From: Oscillospiraceae bacterium
GTDB taxonomy: Bacteria; Bacillota; Clostridia; Oscillospirales; SIG627
Reading direction: 5' to 3'
DNA length: 64,000 nt
Assembly (NCBI GenBank): GCA_015065085.1
Contig: SVQW01000002.1
Coordinates: 1-64,000, forward strand
Shown here: piece after piece, positions 18,638-25,903 of the stretch
How positions within the stretch are numbered: the stretch's first letter is position 1
Layout of the letters: each line of letters opens with the position of its first letter
The notes under the pieces: model-generated
Database searches by the model: none
What the model was told of the DNA's origin: nothing
The model's input: the letters and a program-made list of their open reading frames with translations, nothing else
Translations under genes and position numbers: made by a program

Positions 18638-19354
18638 TTATCTGTCTGCTATAAAATCTATTCCTGCTTTTCTTGCCTGACTACACAGGTCTTTTGTTTG
18701 CAATTTGTATTCTTTACCGTCCTTAATAAAATTAGTTCCGCATTGTCTGAACTCAAAGGATACATTTTTGTGAATACATTGCTCTCTGATATCAAGTGCC
18801 CAATCATAATCAAAAGGTCGTGCATATTTATCCGACTCTCCGCCGACAACTACAAGCTCAATACCATCAAGATACGGTTCAATATGTATTTTTTCAAGCA
18901 GCGGTTGTGCAGTAATGCATTTATGTTTTATTGGTAATGATCGAAAAACAGATAGCTTTTTCTCAGCATTTTTTTGGTTTTCTATGGTACAGCACACAAC
19001 AACATTCTCATATCCATCGCCCCAATCGTCAGGAACACAATCAGAGAATCTTTCTATTCGTTTAGTGAGAAAAAGAAAGGTACAATCTTGTCGCTCTTTT
19101 ATCATATCCCAGCACTCTTTGCGCCATACGTCTGCTTCTTCTATCAGAAAATCTGTTGAAAAGCAAAGATAAACTATCCCTGCTTTCATTTTGTAGTTTC
19201 CGCTTTTTAACCGTTCAACAGGTTTGTAAAAATCTTTTGTTTTTACAATGTCGTTTGTGTTAACACCACGTTTTGCATCGCCTTTGTGTATATAGCAATG
19301 CAGACAACCTTCACTGCATTTTTTGCAACCTCGCCATGGATTCCACATAGCCAT
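18638..19354 (-). CDS. DUF5131 (phage Gp37/Gp68-like) family protein
   Basis: 238 aa. The opening WNPWRGCKKCSEGCLHCY is the hallmark of the DUF5131 / phage Gp37-Gp68 family, whose Cys cluster looks like a metal or Fe-S site and which is distantly radical-SAM-like in fold prediction. Further conserved blocks are LCFSTDFLIEEADVWR, FLFLTKR and VVVGGESDKYARPFDYDW. The family is found in phages and bacteria; its reaction is not established. It is last in the tight eight-gene set running from the TetR promoter, 25 nt after the DUF3795 gene, with a GGAG-type ribosome site. No phage genes accompany it. Confidence 0.88.
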   Translation of the reverse strand: MAMWNPWRGCKKCSEGCLHCYIHKGDAKRGVNTNDIVKTKDFYKPVERLKSGNYKMKAGIVYLCFSTDFLIEEADVWRKECWDMIKERQDCTFLFLTKRIERFSDCVPDDWGDGYENVVVCCTIENQKNAEKKLSVFRSLPIKHKCITAQPLLEKIHIEPYLDGIELVVVGGESDKYARPFDYDWALDIREQCIHKNVSFEFRQCGTNFIKDGKEYKLQTKDLCSQARKAGIDFIADR

Positions 19355-19379
19355 AATAAATACTTCTCCAAATTCTTAT

Positions 19380-19835
19380 TTATCTTTTCTTATAAATCAC
19401 AAGTTCGGGATCAGCACAGTTTTCTCCGTACTCGGCTACAAGCAAAAAATCCATGCCTGCTACCAAGCCAAAGCACTTTATAAGTTCGCCATCGTTAAAT
19501 TCACACTCAACCTGATTGCAGAGGTAAATTTCTTTATCATCAAGCAATTTTACCTCATAACCGCTTGGCATAGGGTATGCTATATTTACATAAGAACCGT
19601 TTATTGGATACAAATCTTCTATTTTAGGCATACCAGGAACACTAAGATTGTTAAACTCGCCAATCAAAGTCTGTTTTAGTTCGTTATATTTTTCTATTCC
19701 ACCTAATTTTATGTACTTGTAAATAAAACACTCTTTTCCAAAGGGACAACCTTTTGATTCGGCACAACCTTTACAATTATTACTTGTTCCAAATCCACAA
19801 TCGGCACAATTAGCACCACAAATTGATTTATTCAT
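19380..19835 (-). CDS. DUF3795 family cysteine-rich protein
   Basis: 151 aa. Start MNKSICGANCADCGF followed by CKGC and GCPFGKEC: a dense Cys cluster typical of DUF3795, probably binding zinc or Fe-S. The C-terminal half (VNIAYPMPSGYEVKLLDDK) belongs to a longer subfamily version. Function unknown. The ATG at 19835 follows GGAGG at 6 nt and overlaps the end of the preceding small gene by 8 nt, so translation is probably coupled. A longer reading upstream would run further into that gene and is rejected. Confidence 0.85.
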   Translation of the reverse strand: MNKSICGANCADCGFGTSNNCKGCAESKGCPFGKECFIYKYIKLGGIEKYNELKQTLIGEFNNLSVPGMPKIEDLYPINGSYVNIAYPMPSGYEVKLLDDKEIYLCNQVECEFNDGELIKCFGLVAGMDFLLVAEYGENCADPELVIYKKR

Positions 19836-20151
19836 TTTTATCCTCCGATTTTTTAAACATTCTTTCAAGCTCAGGACCGGTATATTCACGATTTAGTCTG
19901 TCTGCATGGATTTCACTTTCTACCGGATACCAATCCTCATAAATTTTATCTGAACTTTCTGCAAATTTATTAAGCTTATAACACTGAACAAGAAAATATG
20001 CACCGCAATTTTTGCATCGCACAATCTTTCTATACCCATCCTTACCATCATCCCAACGGTACAAAAACCACCTTATACTTCCATCAGGATTTTTAGGCTT
20101 TGGCTCGTATTTTTTTATCAGTTCAAATTCTTCATTCTCACAGCATTTCAT
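19828..20151 (-). CDS. Small hypothetical protein with CxxC motif
   Basis: 107 aa, no family recognised with confidence. Visible features: an aromatic WFLYRWDDGKDGYRKIVRC segment, a single CKNC zinc-knuckle half (VRCKNCGAYFLVQ) and a charged C-terminus. It overlaps the TfoX-like gene by 4 nt at its start (ATGA) and the DUF3795 gene by 8 nt at its end, which supports it being real and co-translated. It looks like a short nucleic-acid or protein-binding adapter, but that is a guess. Confidence 0.7.
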   Translation of the reverse strand: MKCCENEEFELIKKYEPKPKNPDGSIRWFLYRWDDGKDGYRKIVRCKNCGAYFLVQCYKLNKFAESSDKIYEDWYPVESEIHADRLNREYTGPELERMFKKSEDKNE

Positions 20152-20462
20152 TTCTTTTTCCTCGGCATTGGCAGTTCATCATACATAGCTTTGAAAAGCT
20201 CTGTCAAGAAAGCTTTGTCATCGACATTCTCAACCAGTAACATATCCTTTGCACCGTCATAGGGCGGTTCCATTTTTGCATCGGGTAACATTTTAACAGC
20301 TGACTGAACAGGCTTTACCAAAAGTCTGTTATCGCAAAGATACGCCGAAATCTTGCCATTATAATAAATAATATATTCGCTCATCATCTGTTTTGCAGTA
20401 ATACCATCAAGTCCCGATAATTGGTCTAATATAAAGTTCAGGTATTCTTTTCTTGTCGCCAT
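20148..20462 (-). CDS. TfoX N-terminal domain protein
   Basis: 104 aa. Matches the TfoX_N family (EYLNFILDQLSGLDGITAKQ, MMSEYIIYYNGKISAYLCDNRLLVK), found alone in many Firmicutes. In Gammaproteobacteria, TfoX activates competence genes, but stand-alone N-domain proteins in Gram-positives have no known role and the name should not be read as competence. It starts 5 nt after the YoaP-like gene and overlaps the next gene by 4 nt, so it lies inside the operon. Ribosome site AAAGGA. Confidence 0.88.
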   Translation of the reverse strand: MATRKEYLNFILDQLSGLDGITAKQMMSEYIIYYNGKISAYLCDNRLLVKPVQSAVKMLPDAKMEPPYDGAKDMLLVENVDDKAFLTELFKAMYDELPMPRKKK

Positions 20463-20467
20463 ATCAA

Positions 20468-21223
20468 TTACAATCCTTTACTTTCAAGAATTTTTTCAAA
20501 CTTCTTTTCTGACAATATTTCGTGTGTTACAAGCTCTCCGTCATAAAAAAGTGAATATGTTGTAAATGGTGAAGGAGCATTTTGCGCTTTTTCTTTTGTA
20601 TCAATATGTATTACCTGAAAATCTGCTCCACGTTCTTTCGCCATACTTTCGATTATAGGCACATATTTAGCTGTAAAAGGACATTGATTTGTGTAATACA
20701 AAGCAAAGCCTTTCGGAATATTTTCATGAGTGTGTACCGACTTTTTAAAGCATGGCTTATCAGAGCTTTTGTCAAAAGGCAAATACATTAGCTCAAAATA
20801 CGGACTTGCTGTATCAACTGCTTCAAAGCCTTTATATTTCATATATTTCGGATCAGAAAGAAAGCCCATTTTCTTTTTGGAAGACAGAATTACAAGACCT
20901 TTTTTACCTTTTTCTTTAGCATCCTCTATGCACTTATCCAAAAGCAATGTAGAATATCCGTGCCCCCTAAACTGTCCCGATACCCACAAGCAATTGATAT
21001 ACATATATCCGTCTGCTTCGATTGGTGCCCATGCAAACTCTGCAGGTATATATTCAATAAAGCATTTGCCTCTGACATCACATTTTAAGAATACAAGTCC
21101 TTCGTCAAGTCTTTCTTTTAACCAATTCTTTTTTGACATAACCTGAATGTCTTTGTTATTTGCAATAGCACAACAGATGTGTTCATTTTCTATATTTTCA
21201 TGTGTCAGTTTTACGAAATCCAT
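20468..21223 (-). CDS. YoaP-like GNAT acetyltransferase
   Basis: 251 aa. N-terminal GNAT fold with the acetyl-CoA loop GQFRGHGYSTLLLDKC near residues 83-98; the C-terminal ~90 residues match the YoaP-type domain (ALYYTNQCPFTAKYVPIIES, a thioredoxin-like segment with one Cys). B. subtilis YoaP is uncharacterised. Acetyl transfer to a small amine or to protein is expected, but no substrate can be named. It is packed between the VOC gene (6-nt gap) and the TfoX gene (5-nt gap). Ribosome site GAGG 9 nt from the ATG. Confidence 0.88.
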   Translation of the reverse strand: MDFVKLTHENIENEHICCAIANNKDIQVMSKKNWLKERLDEGLVFLKCDVRGKCFIEYIPAEFAWAPIEADGYMYINCLWVSGQFRGHGYSTLLLDKCIEDAKEKGKKGLVILSSKKKMGFLSDPKYMKYKGFEAVDTASPYFELMYLPFDKSSDKPCFKKSVHTHENIPKGFALYYTNQCPFTAKYVPIIESMAKERGADFQVIHIDTKEKAQNAPSPFTTYSLFYDGELVTHEILSEKKFEKILESKGL

Positions 21224-21229
21224 AATATA

Positions 21230-21688
21230 TTACCTCATACATCCATTCACAAATTTTAGCGGTACATCCATTCGCTTTGCAACCTGCTCCGGTGTCATTC
21301 CGCTATCTAAAAAACGTTTGCAAACAGTTTTCATATTTTCTCCAACCTCGATAATATGCATATCAGGATCATAGAATCGAACCACACGCTGTCCCCATGA
21401 GTGTTCTTTAATTCCATGAACATATTTTATATCAAACGTCTCTAACTTTTGGGCAAAACTATCAAAATCATCTTCTTCAAAATATACTTCAAAGCTGTTA
21501 CTGCCAAAAAATATATTTTTATTATCAATAAATTCTTTAAAACTTTCTTTTGTTTGCAAACACAGACCTCCTGTAAGTGTTACATTTGCACCAAAATCCA
21601 TAATTTTACGAAGTCCTAAAACATTTTTATAAAACTCAACCGATTTATCTATATCAGTTACAACTAACAACGGATTTTTTAATTTCAT
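21230..21688 (-). CDS. VOC (glyoxalase/bleomycin-resistance) superfamily protein
   Basis: 152 aa. Standard VOC opening LKNPLLVVTDIDKSVEFYKNV and closing VVRFYDPDMHIIEVGE, two beta-alpha-beta-beta-beta modules. Members bind metals and act as glyoxalases, dioxygenases or drug-binding resistance proteins. A short helical tail (TPEQVAKRMDVPLKFV) resembles a helix-turn-helix and is an add-on. The ATG at 21688 overlaps the LiaF-like stop as ATGA, which fixes the start; a longer reading would extend 9 codons into that gene. Confidence 0.88.
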   Translation of the reverse strand: MKLKNPLLVVTDIDKSVEFYKNVLGLRKIMDFGANVTLTGGLCLQTKESFKEFIDNKNIFFGSNSFEVYFEEDDFDSFAQKLETFDIKYVHGIKEHSWGQRVVRFYDPDMHIIEVGENMKTVCKRFLDSGMTPEQVAKRMDVPLKFVNGCMR

Positions 21689-22353
21689 TTTATATCTGCG
21701 CCTCCGAATATGCAAAAGCCGTTAATTGTGAGTGTTACACCATCTTTATCGACAGATTTTATCGTTCTTTTATCGCTTATTCCGCCAAACAGACAGAAAG
21801 TATTGACTTTTACATTTACATTTTCAGGAACAATAATGTCAGCACCGCCAAAGGCACAGAAAAGGTCAAGCTGACTTCCATCCTTTATTTTAGCATCTGT
21901 TAGATTGCATTTTGCACCGCCGAAAACTGCTCCGATTTTTGCTACCGTAATTTCTTCGTCAGCATAATCAAAGTTTTGTGAGCTGAATGCTGCCATACTT
22001 TCCTTTTGTCCTTTTTCCGCATTCTCAATCTCCTTTTGGGGAGAAGCTGATTTCACAATCAACTTAATACCCAGCATAATGATAATAATCGGAACAATTA
22101 TTTTCCATATCATATCGTACTCAAATACATTCTGTGCTGCTAAAAGAAGGAGCACACCCACTGAAAGACCTATAAAATTGCCAAATTTATCTTTGCTTGT
22201 GAAAAGTCCATTCAGACATGGAATAATGATAAATAATGTCCACCATCCATCAAGAGAAATGTTAACATCTGCTATTCCAAAGGCACCTAAAATATAGACG
22301 ACACCACACGCAATTAAAATTGCTCCCATAATAATTCTTGTTACGTTTTTCAT
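21685..22353 (-). CDS. LiaF-like membrane protein
   Basis: 222 aa. Four hydrophobic segments in the first ~105 residues (DUF5668-type LiaI/LiaF membrane region), then a cytoplasmic-looking beta domain with repeated FGGAK, FGGADI, LFGGIS and IFGGADIK turns, as in the LiaF C-terminal cell-wall-antibiotic response domain. LiaF restrains the LiaRS cell-envelope stress system in Bacillus; no LiaRS is adjacent here. Its ATG overlaps the TetR stop (TAATG) with GGAGG just upstream, so it is coupled to the regulator and may be its main target. Confidence 0.88.
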   Translation of the reverse strand: MKNVTRIIMGAILIACGVVYILGAFGIADVNISLDGWWTLFIIIPCLNGLFTSKDKFGNFIGLSVGVLLLLAAQNVFEYDMIWKIIVPIIIIMLGIKLIVKSASPQKEIENAEKGQKESMAAFSSQNFDYADEEITVAKIGAVFGGAKCNLTDAKIKDGSQLDLFCAFGGADIIVPENVNVKVNTFCLFGGISDKRTIKSVDKDGVTLTINGFCIFGGADIK

Positions 22354-22952
22354 TATCTCTTACCTCCGTTTTTTTCTGGTTTGTTTGTGTTTACTTTCTT
22401 TAAATCTGATTTCATCATCATAACAGCTCCGGTAAATTCACAAGTCAGCATATCCGAAATCTGTTCTTCTGTATACTCATATACTTTCATTGCAGACAGA
22501 GTTGCAAGTCCAAATGTAAATATCCACACCTGTTCAAAAAGCATTCTTGCCTGCTCAGCACCTAACCCATAGTCTTTTGAAATTACATCTATGCAGGTAT
22601 CCTCAACAGTTTTGAGACCTTGTACTGCTTCGGGATTTTTGTGCATAAACAAAAATTCAAACAGTTTTGGCTCGATGGTAGCAAAAGAAATAATCTGCAT
22701 ACCCACTTGCTTAAACGCAGGTGTGTAATCGGTAAAATTCTTTGAATACTCCTTAAACATTTCAACACCTGCATCTGTTACGGCATTTTTCAAATCATCC
22801 ATATTTTCAAACGCCGTAAAAATGGGTCTTGATGAAGTACCAAGTTTTGCTCCTAAATCTCTTGCGGTCAGGGAGTTCTCACCTTGCTCTCTTACCATAT
22901 CAAGCGCAACCTTTACAACCTCTTCCTTAGTATATTTTGGTTTTGGGGGCAT
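22353..22952 (-). CDS. TetR/AcrR-family transcriptional regulator
   Basis: 199 aa from the ATG at 22952. N-terminal helix-turn-helix KYTKEEVVKVALDMV ... SLTARDLGAKLGTSSRPIF, then a helical ligand domain. In-frame ATGs 6 and 9 nt upstream are possible; 22952 has the best spacing from AAAGG. It is first in a run of eight genes with overlaps or gaps of at most 25 nt, downstream of a near-consensus promoter with two tandem 14-bp repeats between promoter and start, so it probably represses its own operon until a ligand binds. The ligand is unknown. Confidence 0.9.
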   Translation of the reverse strand: MPPKPKYTKEEVVKVALDMVREQGENSLTARDLGAKLGTSSRPIFTAFENMDDLKNAVTDAGVEMFKEYSKNFTDYTPAFKQVGMQIISFATIEPKLFEFLFMHKNPEAVQGLKTVEDTCIDVISKDYGLGAEQARMLFEQVWIFTFGLATLSAMKVYEYTEEQISDMLTCEFTGAVMMMKSDLKKVNTNKPEKNGGKR

Positions 22953-22969
22953 TTCCATCATCCTTTCAA

Positions 22970-23035
22970 AGTCGTTATGCAACAATCGTTGTGCAACATT
23001 TGTTTTATTATAACTCATATTCTTTTGCTTGTCAA
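22970..23035 (-). promoter_or_regulatory. Sigma-A promoter and tandem operator of the TetR operon
   Basis: TTGACA (23030-23035), 17 bp, TATAAT (23007-23012) on the minus strand: full consensus. Just downstream are two adjacent 14-bp near-repeats, AATCGTTGTGCAAC (22984-22997) and AGTCGTTATGCAAC (22970-22983), 12 of 14 identical, each with GTTG/CAAC dyad character. Placed over the transcription start and 5' end they fit a TetR repression site. Confidence 0.8.
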
Positions 23036-23045
23036 TATCTATTAA

Positions 23046-23076
23046 CAAAAACAGCCGATGAAAACGCATCGGCTGT
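23046..23076 (-). terminator. Rho-independent terminator after the rhodanese lipoprotein
   Basis: ACAGCCGATG pairs with CATCGGCTGT around a 6-nt loop; a T-run follows on the minus strand. It lies 17 nt below the rhodanese stop and just above the TetR promoter, separating two transcripts. Confidence 0.9.
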
Positions 23077-23092
23077 CGGTGTTTTTATAGGT

Positions 23093-23539
23093 TTATTTTT
23101 CTATCTCATACGGCCAATCAATGATTCCGCCGAACTCTTTTACATTGGTGTAGCCGAGTTTTGCAAGGCTTTCGGCTGCAATTTTGCTTCGTCTGCCCGA
23201 ACGGCAATATACTAAAATCAGCTTGTCCTTATCGGGGATCATTTCTTCTGCCTTGTTTTCAATTTCTGTGTATGGAATCAGAATTGCATTTGGAATGTGT
23301 CCCTCGTCAAATTCGTCCTGTTCTCTTGTGTCTAAAATGATATGCTCTTCGCCTGAGTCCATTATCTTTTTTGCTTCCTCTGCCGTAATTTGTTCGTACA
23401 TTGCTTTTTCTCCTTTTTCTGCGACTATTATAGATGTCGGCCCGTCCGCACCGCTGATAATTCCGACACTGCTATCATTTCCGCAGGCTATCAGCAGTAT
23501 GCAAAGTGAGATTGTTATAACACATAATAATTTTTTCAT
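23093..23539 (-). CDS. Rhodanese-domain lipoprotein with GADGPT motif
   Basis: 148 aa. Lipoprotein signal ending LLIACG, then a linker holding GIISGADGPTSIIVA, then a rhodanese domain with DTREQDEFDEGHIPNA and active-site loop VYCRSGRRSKIAA (catalytic Cys). A surface sulfur transferase or sulfide/persulfide-handling protein is likely. The GADGPT stretch is otherwise a signature of the beta subunit of Na+-translocating decarboxylases, yet nothing else of that protein is here; its purpose is unclear. The ATG at 23539 follows AGGTGA; an upstream GTG lies inside that site. It is last in the Crp-PAS-methyltransferase-rhodanese run. Confidence 0.88.
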   Translation of the reverse strand: MKKLLCVITISLCILLIACGNDSSVGIISGADGPTSIIVAEKGEKAMYEQITAEEAKKIMDSGEEHIILDTREQDEFDEGHIPNAILIPYTEIENKAEEMIPDKDKLILVYCRSGRRSKIAAESLAKLGYTNVKEFGGIIDWPYEIEK

Positions 23540-23561
23540 AGCTTTCACCTGATTTTCATAT

Positions 23562-23861
23562 TTAAATACTATATTTCCCCAAATTTATTCTGCCGTCTGT
23601 TTCAAAAACAATGCCTTCTGATTCGAGCAGTTCTCTTTGAATTCCTTCGCCGCCAAATGCAAAACCAGGTGCAACCCTGCCCTCACGGTTTACCACTCTA
23701 TGGCAGGGAATGATACCCGGCTCAGGATTCACATGCAAGGCATATCCTACAACTCTTGCCCAGCGTGGATTTCCCGCAAGCAGTGCTACTTGTCCATAGC
23801 TTGCAACTCTGCCTTCGGGGATGCTTTTCACAACCTCATATATCTTTTCAAATGTGTTCAT
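23562..23861 (-). CDS. Short MGMT/ATL-family DNA alkylation protein
   Basis: 99 aa, only the DNA-binding and active-site domain of O6-alkylguanine methyltransferases: helix-turn-helix VASYGQVALLAG, arginine finger region GNPRWARVVGYAL, and PCHRVV with the acceptor Cys intact. True ATL proteins replace that Cys with Trp or Ala, so this short form might still accept alkyl groups. It overlaps the PAS gene by 4 nt (ATGA) and precedes the rhodanese gene by 22 nt, an unusual place for a repair gene that hints at control by the Crp-family regulator. Confidence 0.9.
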   Translation of the reverse strand: MNTFEKIYEVVKSIPEGRVASYGQVALLAGNPRWARVVGYALHVNPEPGIIPCHRVVNREGRVAPGFAFGGEGIQRELLESEGIVFETDGRINLGKYSI

Positions 23862-24229
23862 AGACTTACCTGCTTAAAGTTGTACAATGTGTTTGTTTCT
23901 CTGTTTCTGTATTCGTGCTTTTCGTAATAGCCGATTAGACTACCGTTATCATCACGAAGTGCGACCATATACACATCCTTATTTTCCTCGTCATTGCGAT
24001 AGGTGTATATGATGTTGTTATCCTTGCTTTCCCGAAACCACGCAACCACCTTGTCAATCATTTCATTAGCTTTTGGCGGGTGACAGTCTTTAATGCTTTT
24101 GCCTGTTAAATCCTTATGATAATGCTCTATCGCAGATGGATTCATATACACAATGATATCATCTGTATCACAAACAACAACAGGGGCAAGGTCTTGGTCT
24201 AATACACTTTTTAATAATTTATTTAACAT
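23858..24229 (-). CDS. Small stand-alone PAS-domain protein, copy 2
   Basis: 123 aa, near-identical paralogue of the PAS protein at 436-798: same length to residue ~110, same CHPPKAN loop, only four changes in the first 92 residues, then a different C-terminal tail (NTLYNFKQVSL). The DNA immediately upstream, including the GGAGAAATAA ribosome site within the end of the preceding gene, is also shared between copies. Here it follows the Crp-family gene by 1 nt and overlaps the methyltransferase gene. Probably a sensor module serving redox control; no cofactor can be assigned. Start at the ATG equivalent to copy 1. Confidence 0.88.
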   Translation of the reverse strand: MLNKLLKSVLDQDLAPVVVCDTDDIIVYMNPSAIEHYHKDLTGKSIKDCHPPKANEMIDKVVAWFRESKDNNIIYTYRNDEENKDVYMVALRDDNGSLIGYYEKHEYRNRETNTLYNFKQVSL

Positions 24230-24230
24230 T

Positions 24231-24902
24231 TTATTTCTCCGTTTCAAATAAAACAAATTGATTTTTCTCAAACTCTAAAAGTCCTTCGTCGCGCATCTTG
24301 CATAATTCGTTCGACATGGCACTTCTGTCAACCGACAAAAAGTCTGCAAGTTGTTGGCGGTTAAAAGGGATTGTGATTTTAGAACTGTTTTGTTTTTTCG
24401 CCTCTTCAGACAAATATGAAATCAGTTTTTCCCTTGTCGTACGCCTTGACATATGACCGAGCTTTTGCACAAGGGTTCTGTTTTTCTCAGAAATTGCAAA
24501 AAACATATTCATGACTACCATAGAATGAAATCGGCAGGCAGTAGAACAGGTGGTTAAAATCCGTTTCACATCAAAAAATATTACCTTACTGTCTTCCACC
24601 GCAACGACATCATTTAGCATAGCACCACTCTCCAGGCCGGCATACGCCTCGCCAAACATTTCTCCGACGGAAATCTGACCCAATATACTGCGGTTCCCCC
24701 AGTAATCATCTTTTTGTATGTGCAGATTTCCCTCTGCCAGAATCATAATGTCAGAGATGTGTTCCCCTTGTCTTAAAACATACTCACCCTTTTGGTATTC
24801 TAAAATTCTTGCGCCAAGGCAGGAAAGCAGAGAGTCAATTTCATCTTCACCTATGCCTGCGAACAATCGGGTGCGTTTTAATATTGAAATAAATTTTTTC
24901 AT
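24231..24902 (-). CDS. Crp/Fnr-family transcriptional regulator
   Basis: 223 aa. Cyclic-nucleotide-binding-like beta roll (QKGEYVLRQGEHISDIMILAEG, GEMFGEAYAGLE), dimer helix, and a C-terminal winged helix with recognition region RQQLADFLSVDRSAMSNELCK. It lacks the N-terminal Cys set of Fnr and a cAMP-type pocket is not obvious; proteins of this type in Clostridia often respond to nitrosative or redox stress. The ATG at 24902 follows AGAGGTG; a TTG-started longer frame would run across the promoter. It heads the Crp-PAS-methyltransferase-rhodanese run and diverges from the ferredoxin gene across a palindromic site. Confidence 0.9.
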   Translation of the reverse strand: MKKFISILKRTRLFAGIGEDEIDSLLSCLGARILEYQKGEYVLRQGEHISDIMILAEGNLHIQKDDYWGNRSILGQISVGEMFGEAYAGLESGAMLNDVVAVEDSKVIFFDVKRILTTCSTACRFHSMVVMNMFFAISEKNRTLVQKLGHMSRRTTREKLISYLSEEAKKQNSSKITIPFNRQQLADFLSVDRSAMSNELCKMRDEGLLEFEKNQFVLFETEK

Positions 24903-24915
24903 TAAATTCACCTCT

Positions 24916-24974
24916 TGTTGTAAATACAACAGACTTGTTACAATTATTATACTATAATGTACATAGAAAATCAA
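24916..24974. promoter_or_regulatory. Divergent promoter region with perfect Crp/Fnr-type palindrome
   Basis: TGTTGTA-AA-TACAACA (24916-24931) is a perfect 7-2-7 dyad. Plus strand: TATAAT at 24953-24958 predicts a start near 24965, placing the palindrome centre at about -41.5, the class II activation position, and no good -35 is present. Minus strand: TTGATT (24969-24974), 17 bp, TATAAT (24946-24951); the palindrome then lies just after the start of the regulator's own transcript, fitting autorepression. Confidence 0.75.
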
Positions 24975-24988
24975 GGAGGTAACCTTTT

Positions 24989-25687
24989 ATGATAAGAAAA
25001 ATTATAAAAATTGATGAGAAAAAATGTAACGGATGCGGATTATGTGCCGCAGCCTGCCACGAAGGAGCAATTGAAATGATAAACGGAAAGGCAAAGCTTA
25101 CCCGCGAGGATTATTGCGACGGGCTTGGTGATTGTCTGCCGGCTTGCCCTACGGGTGCAATTACCTTTGAAGAAAGAGAGGCACCTGCCTACGATGAAGA
25201 GGCTGTAAAAAAGGCAAAAGAACAAAAGGTATCAGCACCGCTCCCTTGCGGTTGTCCCGGAACAAAATCAAAGTCAATAAAGAGAGAAATCCGCGATATA
25301 AATGCGCCTCTTGCACCTTTGGCAAGTCAGCTCACGCAGTGGCCTGTTCAGATCAAGCTTGTCCCTGTGAATGCACCATACTTTGACGGAGCAAAACTTT
25401 TGGTGGCCGCCGATTGTACAGCTTATGCTTATGGAAGCTTTCACAATGAATTTATCAGAGGGCATATAACCCTTATTGGATGCCCGAAACTTGACGAAGG
25501 CGATTACACAGAAAAGCTTACCGCTATTATAGCAAACAACAATATAAAAAGTGTAACCGTTGTTCGCATGGAGGTTCCTTGTTGCGGGGGCATTGAAAAT
25601 GCAGTTAAAAATGCCCTTTTAGCAAGCGGAAAATTTATTCCGTGGCGAGTTGTAACCATTTCAACGGACGGGAATATACTTGATTAA
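24989..25687 (+). CDS. Ferredoxin-domain protein with C-terminal Cys motifs
   Basis: 232 aa. N-terminal cluster motif CNGCGLCAAACHEGAI and a second, spaced motif CDGLGDCLPACPTGAI, giving two probable 4Fe-4S sites in residues 1-65; a further CGCPG near residue 90; then a domain with YGSFHNEF, IGCPKLDE and VPCCGGIENAV. Proteins of this build are common beside Crp-type regulators and hybrid-cluster proteins in anaerobes and are thought to carry electrons for stress reductases. No hybrid-cluster gene follows here. Preceded by AAGGAGGT; expression is probably activated by the divergent Crp-family regulator. Confidence 0.9.
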   Translation: MIRKIIKIDEKKCNGCGLCAAACHEGAIEMINGKAKLTREDYCDGLGDCLPACPTGAITFEEREAPAYDEEAVKKAKEQKVSAPLPCGCPGTKSKSIKREIRDINAPLAPLASQLTQWPVQIKLVPVNAPYFDGAKLLVAADCTAYAYGSFHNEFIRGHITLIGCPKLDEGDYTEKLTAIIANNNIKSVTVVRMEVPCCGGIENAVKNALLASGKFIPWRVVTISTDGNILD

Positions 25688-25827
25688 GCGGTTTTTATCG
25701 CTTTTAAGTTCTTTTAACTTCCGCCAATTTTCTCTATCTAAAAAGACTCTCTAAAAGCTCAAAAATGACATACACTTCAAGATAATAACTTCAGAAGCCA
25801 CGCAGAGTTACTAAAACAGCAATACGG

Positions 25828-25859
25828 CAAAAAGGAGTGAGTCGCACGACTCACTCCTT
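25828..25859 (-). terminator. Terminator between the ferredoxin and EAL genes
   Basis: A 13-bp perfect stem (AAGGAGTGAGTCG / CGACTCACTCCTT). On the minus strand TTTTT follows, so it ends the EAL transcript; its position may also stop plus-strand transcription from the ferredoxin gene. Confidence 0.85.
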
Positions 25860-25903
25860 GATGTATACACATGTTTTACTTTTAATTCCGATTTATCACT
25901 CGG

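Noticed and set aside
18638-19354. Prophage remnant indicated by the Gp37/Gp68-like protein
   Set aside because: No other phage gene, integrase or attachment site nearby; the gene sits at the end of a bacterial operon.
23093-23539. Na+-translocating decarboxylase beta subunit fragment
   Set aside because: Only the GADGPT stretch matches; the remainder is a lipoprotein signal and a rhodanese domain.
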